A program made the position numbers and the translations under genes. 64,000 nucleotides of DNA from Pseudogracilibacillus sp. (GTDB lineage Bacteria > Bacillota > Bacilli > Bacillales > Amphibacillaceae): assembly GCA_026169815.1 (NCBI GenBank), contig JAPFDT010000025.1, forward strand, positions 62,001 to 126,000. The letters are read 5' to 3'. The notes under the pieces were generated by a model. It did not search any database. It was not told the DNA's origin and saw only the letters and a program-made list of their open reading frames with translations. This document shows positions 36,054 through 44,105 of this stretch, piece after piece. Every line of letters starts with the position of its first letter. Within the stretch, counting starts at the first letter, position 1.

Positions 36054-37069
36054 GTTACATCACCAGCCTTATATTCAATTGATACTGCGTGTGCAATACA
36101 AGGAATGGTTTCTTTTTGTTGAACACTCATTGGTGAATGAAGTGATCCTGTTGCAACAAATAGTACTCTTTTTAATTCGCCGTTTTTCATCCGGTTTAAG
36201 ATATGACCGTATGTTACAACGGCTGAACAAGCAGTACCGCTCCCACCTGAATGAACAGGTTGTTCATCGTTATAAATGAGCAAACCACAATCTAGATATT
36301 GTTCCTTTTTAATACCGATATTTTGCTCCACTAACAAATCAAAGGATGCTTCATGACCGATCTTACCTAAATCGCCTGTAATGATTAAATCATAATGGGA
36401 AACATCCACTTTTAAGTCGTGTAAATGGCGAATAATCGTATCAACAGCTGCAGGAGCCATTGCGCCTCCCATATTAAAGGGATCAGTTAATCCCATATCA
36501 ATCACTTTACCGATAGTTGCGCTCGTAATAATTGGACCTGTCTCACTTTTTCCAACAAGCGCACAACCAGAACCTGTCACCGTCCACTGTGCGGTAGGTG
36601 GTTTTTGCCCGCCATATTCAGTTGGATATCGAAACTGCCTTTCAGCAGCTGCATTATGGCTTGCTGTTCCGGTTAAAATATGGTTTGCCCCGTTATTGTC
36701 AATAATCGAAGCAGCTAATGCTAGGCTTTCTACAGATGTCGCACATGCACTAAACAGACCTAAATAAGGTACACCAATCGTTTTTGCCGCAAAAGTAGTT
36801 GGAGTAATTTGATTAATTAAGTCTCCTCCAATGAAAAATTCAATTTGTCCTTTACTTATTTGTGCTTTATCCATTGCGATTTCAGCTGCTTCTTCTAACA
36901 TTTTTTGTTGTGCTTGTTCAAAAGAATCTTGCTCTAACCATAAATCTTCATGTAATAAATCAAAGTCATTGGCGATTTTTCCATTTGCTTCAAAAGGTCC
37001 ACCAACTACACCTGTTGAAATAATCGCTGGTTGCTGATTAAATTTCCAAGTACTATGTCCAACTAACAA
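36050..37069 (-). CDS. spoVAD: Stage V sporulation protein AD
   Basis: This 339-residue soluble, thiolase-fold protein of the SpoVA complex is known in B. subtilis to bind dipicolinic acid. The sequence begins at TTG 37069 ([20 protein letters not shown]), with GAGGTGAC upstream, and contains [16 protein letters not shown] and the [11 protein letters not shown] end of the family. Length equals B. subtilis SpoVAD (338). It lies between spoVAC and spoVAE and overlaps the latter. Confidence 0.95.
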   Translation of the reverse strand: MLVGHSTWKFNQQPAIISTGVVGGPFEANGKIANDFDLLHEDLWLEQDSFEQAQQKMLEEAAEIAMDKAQISKGQIEFFIGGDLINQITPTTFAAKTIGVPYLGLFSACATSVESLALAASIIDNNGANHILTGTASHNAAAERQFRYPTEYGGQKPPTAQWTVTGSGCALVGKSETGPIITSATIGKVIDMGLTDPFNMGGAMAPAAVDTIIRHLHDLKVDVSHYDLIITGDLGKIGHEASFDLLVEQNIGIKKEQYLDCGLLIYNDEQPVHSGGSGTACSAVVTYGHILNRMKNGELKRVLFVATGSLHSPMSVQQKETIPCIAHAVSIEYKAGDVT

Positions 37070-37098
37070 TTAAGTCACCTCATTATTTTACTGTGAAT

Positions 37099-37575
37099 TT
37101 AACTTCCGAGAAATTGTGAAAATATAGTTTTGATTAGAGCGATGATAAATGCTGAAAATACGCCATATACTATAACAGGACCTGCTAATTTGAGCATATT
37201 AGTTCCAACACCTAAGATGTAACCTTCTGTTCGATGTTCGATAGCCGATGAGATAACAGCATTAGCAAAACCAGTTACAGGAACAGCCGTACCGGCACCA
37301 GCAAATTGTCCAATATGATCATAGACGCCAAACCCAGTCAGAAACATCGTGATAATAATGAGTGTTGCAACAGTAGGGTTTCCAGCAGTTTGTTCTGTAA
37401 AGTCAAAAAAATAAATATAAAAAGTAGAAATGAGTTGTCCAATAAAACATACGAAGCCACCGACAAAAAATGCTTTTAAACAATTCGTGAAAATAGGTCG
37501 TTTCGTTTCATTTTTTTTTTGAATAGCTTGATAATGTTGAGCTTTAGGATTTAGCTTCTTTTTTTTATTTGTCAT
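37099..37575 (-). CDS. spoVAC: Stage V sporulation protein AC
   Basis: This 158-residue membrane protein has a Lys-rich cytoplasmic N-terminus (about 1-28) and four hydrophobic segments; the QFAGAGTAVPVTGFANAV block is conserved with SpoVAE. SpoVAC is the probable mechanosensitive, channel-forming part of the dipicolinic acid transporter. AGAGGG precedes ATG 37575. Only 12 bases separate it from the upstream lipoprotein gene. Confidence 0.94.
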   Translation of the reverse strand: MTNKKKKLNPKAQHYQAIQKKNETKRPIFTNCLKAFFVGGFVCFIGQLISTFYIYFFDFTEQTAGNPTVATLIIITMFLTGFGVYDHIGQFAGAGTAVPVTGFANAVISSAIEHRTEGYILGVGTNMLKLAGPVIVYGVFSAFIIALIKTIFSQFLGS

Positions 37576-37587
37576 TTTTATCCCTCT

Positions 37588-38058
37588 TTACGTTTCTTCT
37601 TTCATTAATTTTTTGATTTTTTTCATATGCTTGTTTAATGTCTTGTTTGATAAAGTATCATTTGCAAGTTTGTTTTCTAATTCCTTTAATTCAAATAACA
37701 TTTTCTGATCTGTTGAAACAGCTGTTTTTAAATGAGGAAATGAATGTTGAAGTTTTTCTTGAAATTCTTTTTCCAGATGATCTAATGAAAAACGGTCTCC
37801 TTGTTCAATTTTAATGGCGACAATTAATGTTTTATCGTTATTTATCGCATGAACTTCAGAAACTTCATCATAACGACTTAGTAATTGTTTAGCTTCATCA
37901 GCCTCACTTTGATGTGCTTGTCCTTTATTAGTTAATGGAGTATAGTCAGTTGCTTGTTGCTCTGTTGGTTCATATGTAGGGTCTTGTTTTGTACAACCTA
38001 AAATAATAGTTAATGATAACAAAGTAATTATTGTGAGACTCTGCTTATATCGTTTCAT
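37588..38058 (-). CDS. YhcN/YlaJ-type spore lipoprotein
   Basis: This 156-residue lipoprotein has signal peptide MKRYKQSLTIITLLSLTIIL and lipobox LGC with Cys22. The mature part has the YhcN/YlaJ-like alternating pattern (VSEVHAINNDKTLIVAIKIE). It is the first gene of the six-gene operon, the position held by the YhcN/YlaJ gene in spoVA2mob operons. A sigma-G-like promoter lies 36-65 bases upstream. A second member of the same family (YlaJ) is at 60293. Confidence 0.82.
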   Translation of the reverse strand: MKRYKQSLTIITLLSLTIILGCTKQDPTYEPTEQQATDYTPLTNKGQAHQSEADEAKQLLSRYDEVSEVHAINNDKTLIVAIKIEQGDRFSLDHLEKEFQEKLQHSFPHLKTAVSTDQKMLFELKELENKLANDTLSNKTLNKHMKKIKKLMKEET

Positions 38059-38093
38059 TCAAGCACCACTTTCTAGAATTTGTAATTAATATA

Positions 38094-38123
38094 TAGGATG
38101 AAACAATGGAGCTAATTTATACA
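38094..38123 (-). promoter_or_regulatory. Sigma-G-like promoter of the spoVA-type operon
   Basis: On the minus strand TGTATA (38118-38123) and CATCCTA (38094-38100) are 17 bases apart, close to the forespore sigma-G consensus TGAATA / CATACTA. It is correctly placed before the lipoprotein start at 38058. Confidence 0.6.
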
Positions 38124-38254
38124 TAGTTTTTCTGAAGTATCAAGAGAACATGATAAAGAAAGTTAAATGTTATTTTGTTGAAATTTGTTATTGACAAGGG
38201 GTGTTAAATACCATAACGTTAATATTAGATGAATGGAGAGAGGGTTTGAATAAG

Positions 38255-38662
38255 ATGAAAACGTTTAAGTTGAAAGGTTTGAAAATAGTTTCTGATAAAG
38301 AAAAAGAAATAGATACGAAAGTCCTCACACTAATCGATGGTTTAGTCATTAATCGTGAAGATGATTTAGGATGGTTAATAGAAGCTTATGTTGATTCATC
38401 TTTTCATGCTTATTTTAAATCAATTGAAGAAAAGCAAGAGCTAATTATTCAAGCGAAAATTACAAGAGAAGAAAATGATCCGGCGTTTTTCATCACAGAG
38501 ATTATCGGAATAAATAAAATTAATGAAGATAATATTAATATTATTTTTCAAGGAAATGTCGTCGACCATCGAAAAAGTCGCATAGAAGAATTACTGCAAG
38601 AAATATTAGAACAAGGGTATCAAGGTGCGTCGTTATTAAAGAAATTTAAAGAATCAATTTAA
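38255..38662 (+). CDS. ywpF: YwpF-like protein
   Basis: This 135-residue soluble protein starts MKTFKLKGLKIVSDKEKEID, matching the YwpF family (B. subtilis YwpF is 136 residues). ATG 38255 is chosen because it gives the family length and has GGAGAGAGGG upstream; a start at 38201 would add 18 residues. Function is unknown. A YwpF/SSB link is reported in B. subtilis genome context, but not here. Confidence 0.72.
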   Translation: MKTFKLKGLKIVSDKEKEIDTKVLTLIDGLVINREDDLGWLIEAYVDSSFHAYFKSIEEKQELIIQAKITREENDPAFFITEIIGINKINEDNINIIFQGNVVDHRKSRIEELLQEILEQGYQGASLLKKFKESI

Positions 38663-38666
38663 AAAA

Positions 38667-38906
38667 TTAGTATATGTAGAAAATCATGTATTTTTAACGA
38701 TAGAAAAGAAAGAGTATACTCTACAAATTATTGACCATCTAGAGAAGAAGTTTAGTGATTTAGATAAAATTAACATTAAAGACAAACAAACAGATAAACA
38801 TATTATAGAATGATTATTAACGGTTCATGAAGATGAAAAACCTACTACAATTTACGCTAAATTAAAGGAAATTCCTGGAATAAAACTAGTAGAGATTCAG
38901 ACATGA
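38667..38906 (+). pseudogene. Remnant of a membrane-transport-type C-terminal regulatory domain
   Basis: The frame reads as good protein for 48 codons, hits an in-frame TGA at 38811-38813, then continues for 30 more codons to a second TGA. The end, YAKLKEIPGIKLVEIQT, is like the C-terminal ACT-type domain of MgtC/SapB proteins. There is no start codon with a ribosome binding site and the expected N-terminal membrane part is missing. I read it as a decayed 3' fragment; the exact parent family is tentative. Confidence 0.55.
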
Positions 38907-38982
38907 AAATAGTAACGCATGCATAGCATATTTGCGCTACTTATTGTATAATTAGTTGATTGAATTGTAGAGGAGTCTTATT

Positions 38983-40350
38983 ATGAATGATAAACATCCA
39001 TTGATACATTGGATTCAACGTTTATCTCCAGCGCAATTATTATTAATTTTATACTTTATAGCGATTATTATATCAACGGCCATTTTATCTTTTCCTATAG
39101 TATATCAGGATGATAAAATGGTTCCTTTTATAGATATTGTTTTTACTGCAGTTAGTGCATTAACTGTTACTGGATTAAGTACGATCTCAGTAGCTGAGAC
39201 GTATAATACAACCGGATTAGTTGTTTTAATTGTTATTATGCACTTAGGCGCGGTAGGTGTTATGGCTGTTAGTACAAGCATATGGTTGTTGTTAGGAAAA
39301 AGAATTGGTCTTGCAGAAAGAAGATTAATTATGCAAGATCAAAATCAAACGTCATTCGGTGGTATGGTTAGTTTAATAAAACAAATTATTTATATCATTT
39401 TAGGTGTTGAATTAATAACTGTATTAATATTAGGTACTTATTATTTACGCTATTTCTCCGATGTTAAGGAAGCTTATTTCCAAGGGTTATTCACGACAAT
39501 AACAGCAATGTCGAATGCTGGATTTAGTTTAGATCCCAATTCATTAGCTATTTATAGCCATGATTATTTTGTTCAATTAGTTGTGATGTTTTTGATTATC
39601 TTTGGAGCAATTGGCTTTCCTGTTATTATCGAAGTGAAACATTATATAATGAAACGAAAGAAAAAGAAGCGACAGTTTCGTTTTTCTTTATTTACTAAAG
39701 TTACAACAACAACTTTTTTTCTGTTAATTTTCATCGGTACATTCATTATTTATTTAATTGATAGAAATGGCTATTTTGCTGATAAAACAAGTGTTGAAGG
39801 GGTCTTTTATGCATTGTTTCAATCGGTAACAACACGGAGTGCGGGATTATCGACGATGGATATAAATTTATTATCAGAAACAAATCATTTATTCATGTCT
39901 CTCTTAATGTTTATCGGTGCATCACCAAGTAGTGCAGGTGGAGGAATCAGGACAACAACTTTTGCCTTAGTAATTATATTTATTATTACGTATGCAAGAG
40001 GTGGTAAAAGCATTAAATTGTTTAATAGGGAAATTTACGAAGAAGATTTATTAAAAGCAGTAACAGTCACGATGATGGCACTTATTTTAGTATTTACTGC
40101 ATTGTTATTAATTACTTATGTCGAACCCCATCCATTTATGGCACTTTTAGTGGAAATAACATCTGCATTTGGAACAGTTGGCTTATCGCTCGGTATAACG
40201 AATGAATTGACAACGTTTAGTAAAGTACTGTTAATGGTATTGATGTTTATTGGACGAGTAGGGGTCGTTACGTTTTTATTTTCCTTTAGAAAGTCCGTTC
40301 CAGATGATACGAATATTAGTTATCCAAAAGAACGGATGATAATTGGTTAA
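38983..40350 (+). CDS. ktrD: Ktr potassium uptake channel subunit (TrkH/KtrB family)
   Basis: This 455-residue membrane protein has four repeated pore units; selectivity-filter-like segments are TVTGLST, SNAGFSL, TRSAGLST and GTVGLSL. An internal ASPSSAGGGIRTTT loop is the KtrB gating loop. It moves K+ coupled to Na+ and needs a cytoplasmic RCK ring; the ktrC gene lies 5 kb downstream. GAGGAG precedes ATG 38983. KtrD is preferred to KtrB because no ktrA is adjacent. Confidence 0.92.
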   Translation: MNDKHPLIHWIQRLSPAQLLLILYFIAIIISTAILSFPIVYQDDKMVPFIDIVFTAVSALTVTGLSTISVAETYNTTGLVVLIVIMHLGAVGVMAVSTSIWLLLGKRIGLAERRLIMQDQNQTSFGGMVSLIKQIIYIILGVELITVLILGTYYLRYFSDVKEAYFQGLFTTITAMSNAGFSLDPNSLAIYSHDYFVQLVVMFLIIFGAIGFPVIIEVKHYIMKRKKKKRQFRFSLFTKVTTTTFFLLIFIGTFIIYLIDRNGYFADKTSVEGVFYALFQSVTTRSAGLSTMDINLLSETNHLFMSLLMFIGASPSSAGGGIRTTTFALVIIFIITYARGGKSIKLFNREIYEEDLLKAVTVTMMALILVFTALLLITYVEPHPFMALLVEITSAFGTVGLSLGITNELTTFSKVLLMVLMFIGRVGVVTFLFSFRKSVPDDTNISYPKERMIIG

Positions 40351-40470
40351 AGAGTTTATCATTTATTTTATCGTTTTTCCTTTCTTAAATAGAAAATACT
40401 TGGTATGATAAGGGTATAATACATAACGTATAAGTGATACAAGTAGAATCAATCAGGAGGGGTGCTTCCG

Positions 40471-40551
40471 ATGTGGACAACTGCATTTGGAATAGTTGCT
40501 ATCGGATTGGCTTTATTGAATACAGCATATTGCCTTTTCGATCACGAATAA
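40471..40551 (+). CDS. 26-residue membrane microprotein
   Basis: ATG 40471 has a near-ideal AGGAGGGG ribosome binding site at 40456-40463 and the frame closes at TAA 40549-40551. The product MWTTAFGIVAIGLALLNTAY is almost wholly one hydrophobic helix and ends CLFDHE. A terminator follows within four bases. The compact gene, strong start and terminator make it convincing despite its size; family unknown. Confidence 0.65.
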   Translation: MWTTAFGIVAIGLALLNTAYCLFDHE

Positions 40552-40554
40552 TAT

Positions 40555-40599
40555 AAAAAAGAGGTTAGCATGATTTATATATGCTTAACCTCTTTTTTA
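40555..40599. terminator. Bidirectional terminator
   Basis: AAAAAAGAGGTTAGCAT and ATGCTTAACCTCTTTTTT form a stem with one mismatch. It serves the 26-residue ORF and the convergent signal peptidase gene, overlapping the latter's stop. Confidence 0.85.
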
Positions 40600-41124
40600 T
40601 CTTGTGAATTCCCAATTGCTAAAGGGAAAAATGACAAATTCTGAGCGACCTACAATGTCAGAGCGATGAATAAAACCTAACCCATTGCGACTGTCTTTAC
40701 TAATCGGACGATTATCGCCCATTACGAAGTAGTTATCATTTGGAATAGTTATCGGTCCAAAATTCCCAGTTAATTTTGTGAAATAATCATCAACAAACGA
40801 TGAATCTTGCTTCTCATTATTAATATATAATTCATGATTACGCATTTCAATTGTTTCATTAGGTAATCCAATTACACGTTTCACATAATTTTTTTCAGGC
40901 TGTTGGATAATAACGATATCTCCTCTATTAGGTTCACCAATAATGTAAACAATTTTATTGAAAATAATTCGTTCACCATCTTCTAAGGCAGGAACCATAC
41001 TTTCTCCCTCAACAATCGAAGTAGCAAATATAAACGATCTTAAGATAAATGCAAGTAAGATAGCTATGAAGATTGCTTTACCCCATTCAATCCATTCATT
41101 TCTTTTATAGTTAGTGTCAGCCAA
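40597..41124 (-). CDS. sipS: Signal peptidase I
   Basis: This 175-residue type I signal peptidase has a single N-terminal transmembrane segment (about 13-33) and an extracytoplasmic Ser/Lys catalytic domain: nucleophile in VEGESMVPAL, general base Lys in YVKRVIGLP and the GDNRPISKDSR box. The start is TTG 41124, with GAAAGGGTG upstream; a longer frame to 41175 has no site. It cleaves signal peptides from exported proteins. Which of the Bacillus sip paralogues it matches is not certain. Confidence 0.92.
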   Translation of the reverse strand: MADTNYKRNEWIEWGKAIFIAILLAFILRSFIFATSIVEGESMVPALEDGERIIFNKIVYIIGEPNRGDIVIIQQPEKNYVKRVIGLPNETIEMRNHELYINNEKQDSSFVDDYFTKLTGNFGPITIPNDNYFVMGDNRPISKDSRNGLGFIHRSDIVGRSEFVIFPFSNWEFTR

Positions 41125-41288
41125 TGAAGACACCCTTTCTAAAAATATAAATCCTCTTATATAGTAGCATAGCACGGTACATGTTTCGAGTGATATTACC
41201 TATATTTAACACATTAATATATTAAAAGAGAGAAGTGTACAGAAGTAATTATTAAAGATAGCAAAATCTGTTTAAAAAAAATATAGCG

Positions 41289-41297
41289 TGGTATAAT
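41289..41297 (+). promoter_or_regulatory. Extended -10 element upstream of the Spo0E-like gene
   Basis: TGGTATAAT is an extended -10 sequence about 108 bases before the gene start; no strong -35 is seen. Confidence 0.3.
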
Positions 41298-41404
41298 TAG
41301 AATTAACATGGAAAAGCAATTGAAAATATGTTCCAAAATTTACTCTTACGTGCAAGTATGTAATTATATTTTTAATTTTATAGAAAGGAAAGGTGTATTG
41401 TTTC

Positions 41405-41587
41405 ATGGAAACGCAATGTAAGGAAGCTACTTTAAAAGAAATAGAACTACTAAGAAATAAACTAACTCAAACAATAAATAATAAAGGGTATTCAGATAAA
41501 AAAACAATAGAAATAAGTCAACAATTAGATAAAACTTTAAACTATTATAATTACTTACAACAAGATAAACTGCATGAAAAATTATAG
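41405..41587 (+). CDS. Spo0E-like aspartyl-phosphate phosphatase
   Basis: This 60-residue two-helix protein has core IELLRNKLTQTI, loop NNKGYSDKKTIEIS and signature SQQLDKTLNYY, which matches the SQELD motif of Spo0E, YisI and YnzD. Members dephosphorylate Spo0A-P and delay sporulation. ATG 41405 is chosen over GTG 41393, because the latter overlaps the ribosome binding site AAAGGAAAGG. The usual Glu in SQELD is Gln, a conservative change seen within the family. Confidence 0.82.
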   Translation: METQCKEATLKEIELLRNKLTQTINNKGYSDKKTIEISQQLDKTLNYYNYLQQDKLHEKL

Positions 41588-41803
41588 AAGAAGGTTAATT
41601 CTAAAGGGAATTAGCCTTCTTTTTAAATAGTTTTTTTCAGTATTTAACTGAATTAAAATAACGGCAGCTAGTATAGCAGTCATACCGACGATTTGAACCA
41701 AACTAAAAGGCTCGGTGAAAATCAAAATACCAACTAATATCGCAACGACAGATTCAATCGTGGAAAGAATGGCTGCTTTTGAAGCCTCTGTGTAAAATAA
41801 ACC
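41582..41803 (-). pseudogene. C-terminal remnant of an EamA-family transporter
   Basis: Reading the minus strand from 41803, the frame encodes GLFYTEASKAAILSTIESVV and then AILVGILIFTEPFSLVQIVG, the classic last two helices of DMT/EamA permeases. In-frame stops lie just upstream of 41803, and no start exists, so the first eight helices are lost. Its end overlaps the terminator of the Spo0E-like gene. Confidence 0.72.
41588..41624 (+). terminator. Terminator of the Spo0E-like gene
   Basis: AAGAAGGTTAATTC pairs with GAATTAGCCTTCTT (one mismatch), followed by T. Confidence 0.8.
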
Positions 41804-41857
41804 TTATGTTTAAATAATATTCATTTGTTCATAATTAATAAAAAAGGATTCGGTAAT

Positions 41858-42190
41858 ATGGAATTTATAATGTCGGACATTATCAATATAACACAGATGG
41901 AAATATTAGGAATAGATAAACAACATCTTTATTATAGTTTACTCGCATTAATAAGTGTTATGGTAAGTGTTGTTTTATATTTAATTATCTTAAAATTAAT
42001 TATGAAACGATATGCGATTTTAAACTTATATATTATAACTAGTTTAGTGGCGATAATCTTAGCAGTAAATGTCGCTGACTTATTGCTTCTTGTCGTATCT
42101 TTACAGACTGTACTACAATTGATAGGGATAACTGGTTATGTATTGGCATTCTCTTTATTTATTCGTTATATGATACGAAAATCCACATAA
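41858..42190 (+). CDS. Hypothetical three-segment membrane protein
   Basis: This 110-residue protein starts at ATG 41858, with AAAGGA ten bases upstream; an in-frame ATG at 41825 lacks a site. A polar N-terminus (about 1-22) precedes three hydrophobic segments at about 25-47, 55-75 and 80-100, and a basic end. No family recognised. A terminator overlaps its last codons. Confidence 0.6.
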   Translation: MEFIMSDIINITQMEILGIDKQHLYYSLLALISVMVSVVLYLIILKLIMKRYAILNLYIITSLVAIILAVNVADLLLLVVSLQTVLQLIGITGYVLAFSLFIRYMIRKST

Positions 42191-42229
42191 CATCATAATA
42201 TATATTCTATGATTTTATGTGGATTTTTT
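42178..42229 (+). terminator. Terminator overlapping the end of the membrane protein gene
   Basis: AATCCACATAA and TTATGTGGATT are perfect complements, with an inner ATCATA/TATGAT stem and a T run after. Confidence 0.8.
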
Positions 42230-42260
42230 ATTGATATTTGTTTAAGTCTATTCAGAAGGT

Positions 42261-42722
42261 TTAGTGGAATTTCTTTGTAGGCGGCCATTCCATTTTACCT
42301 AATGAAGATGGAGTGTAATATGAAGAATAACGTTTTGTTTTACGTTTTGGTTTAGGAGAACTCCAATTAACATATTGATAAATCAACTTTTTTGCATGTG
42401 ATAGAGACATTCTCGTTTTAGGGTTGCGATAATCATTATCTAGATTACCAAGATGAGGTAATTCATTCACATCTTCTTTGGAAGGCGGGAGATGGAAATA
42501 ATAATTGCGTACTTTTACGAGTAATGTTGAATGTTGCATACTATATTTTGGGTTATTAGAAAAGTGTAAACCGATCTTCTCAGCTTTGTTTTCTGATAAT
42601 AATTTTTCGATAGCTAATTTTTTAATTGTATATAAATGTTGTGGATCTAAAGCTGTTTTTGCATGACGATTAACAATAAAAATAGCTTTAGCTAGTTCAT
42701 CCACAGAGCTAGAATAACTCAA
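42261..42722 (-). CDS. ykyB: YkyB-like protein
   Basis: This 153-residue basic soluble protein matches the YkyB family (B. subtilis YkyB has 154 residues): VDELAKAIFIVNRHAKTA, then HFSNNPKYSMQHSTLLVKV and a Lys/Arg/Tyr-rich C-terminus. Its position near ykuL agrees with B. subtilis gene order. Function unknown. Confidence 0.82.
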   Translation of the reverse strand: MSYSSSVDELAKAIFIVNRHAKTALDPQHLYTIKKLAIEKLLSENKAEKIGLHFSNNPKYSMQHSTLLVKVRNYYFHLPPSKEDVNELPHLGNLDNDYRNPKTRMSLSHAKKLIYQYVNWSSPKPKRKTKRYSSYYTPSSLGKMEWPPTKKFH

Positions 42723-42746
42723 ATTATATAACCTCCTCTCTAGTAA

Positions 42747-43382
42747 TTAAATTACATAAAATAAAACAACAAAGAAATGTAAGGCAGAACCTACAATAAC
42801 AAAAATGTGCCAAATAACGTGATGATAAGGTATTCGTTTCCATACATAAAAGACAGCGCCAACCGTGTAAACAATACCACCTGCAATAAGTAATGCCAGA
42901 CCTGTTTGATGTAGCGAGTCTGTTAAAGGTCCCCAAGCAACGACGATTAACCATCCCATCAAAATATAAAAAATGGTTGATAACATAATGAACTTTTCAA
43001 CGAAAAATATTTTAAAAAAAGTTCCAAGTAATGCAAGTCCCCAGACTATTCCAAATAGTGTCCATCCAATTGTCCCTTCGATTGTCAGAAGTAATAGTGG
43101 AGTATAGGTTCCCGCAATGAAAAAGTAGATTGAGGCATGATCAATGATGAGAAATACACTTTTACCCTTACCTTTTGGTAAACTATGGACAAGGGTAGAA
43201 GAAATGTACATAAGTAGCATCGTACTTCCGAAAATAGTTACAGATGTAATTAATAAAGGATCACGATGTACAGAGGCGAATGTAATTAATAACACTAGAG
43301 CGGCGATACTTAATAATGCTCCTAAACCATGTGTAATCGCATGTGCTATTTCCTCTCTTTTTGAAAATGTAGTTGTATTCAT
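42747..43382 (-). CDS. Hemolysin III / TrhA family membrane protein
   Basis: This 211-residue PAQR-type protein has seven transmembrane segments, the N-terminal KREEIAHAITHGLGA motif with conserved Glu and His, and the HHVIWHIFVIVGSALHF motif near the C-terminus. TrhA proteins affect membrane lipid homeostasis; hemolytic activity is doubtful. The start is ATG 43382 behind GGAGGG. It is followed by ykyB after 24 bases, so the two are probably co-transcribed. Confidence 0.9.
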   Translation of the reverse strand: MNTTTFSKREEIAHAITHGLGALLSIAALVLLITFASVHRDPLLITSVTIFGSTMLLMYISSTLVHSLPKGKGKSVFLIIDHASIYFFIAGTYTPLLLLTIEGTIGWTLFGIVWGLALLGTFFKIFFVEKFIMLSTIFYILMGWLIVVAWGPLTDSLHQTGLALLIAGGIVYTVGAVFYVWKRIPYHHVIWHIFVIVGSALHFFVVLFYVI

Positions 43383-43634
43383 ATCAACCCTCCAAAAGTT
43401 TGACATATATATATTGTACAGGATTTTATAAAATAAGAAAGTACATCTAACAAATAGATTGAATAAATTGTATGTTAAGGATGCTACAATTTATCTTCTT
43501 ATGGTAAACTATAGTTAAGTATGAACATGAATAGAGAAATGAATAGTAAATAACTTCACCATAGAAAAAATAAAAAAATTAATAAGATGAATAATACTCA
43601 TTTGTATATATAAAAAGAATGGAGTTGCATAATC

Positions 43635-44072
43635 ATGAGTTTGACACGTGAAGATAAGCATTTGGAAGAAATAATTGTTGCTGATTTAATGATATCATCA
43701 GAAAAGGTAGCTCATGTTCAGGTAAACAATCCATTAGAACATGCTTTATTAGTTTTAATAGGATCAGGTTATTTTGCTGTACCAGTTCTAGATGAATCAA
43801 ATAAGTTAGCAGGTTCGATTAGTAAAACAGTTATTTTAGACCAAATATTAGGGAATGATGGTTACGAAGTCGAAAGGTTGTCACAACTTAAAGTGCATGA
43901 AGTAATGGATGATTTAGTAAGCGTTTCCGAAAATGCTCCTTTTATTAGTGGGTTAAAGGCAGTTATTGATGAACCATTTGTTTGTGCAGTAGATAATAAC
44001 GGATATTTCGTTGGAATATTAACCCGAAGAGCGATATTAAAAAGGTTGAAGCGTGAATATTACCGCAGATAA
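43635..44072 (+). CDS. ykuL: CBS-domain protein, DarB/CbpB (YkuL) type
   Basis: This 145-residue protein consists of two CBS motifs (about 12-60 and 75-135). The YkuL family, DarB in B. subtilis and CbpB in Listeria, binds cyclic di-AMP and in its free form stimulates the stringent-response enzyme Rel. Length and sequence (VADLMISSEKVAHVQ, then LTRRAILKRL) fit. ATG 43635 follows GAATGGAG. KtrC, encoded 1.5 kb away, is also cyclic di-AMP controlled in relatives. Confidence 0.84.
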   Translation: MSLTREDKHLEEIIVADLMISSEKVAHVQVNNPLEHALLVLIGSGYFAVPVLDESNKLAGSISKTVILDQILGNDGYEVERLSQLKVHEVMDDLVSVSENAPFISGLKAVIDEPFVCAVDNNGYFVGILTRRAILKRLKREYYRR

Positions 44073-44105
44073 ATAAGCTAATTATTTAGAAGAGATGGAT
44101 ATACG

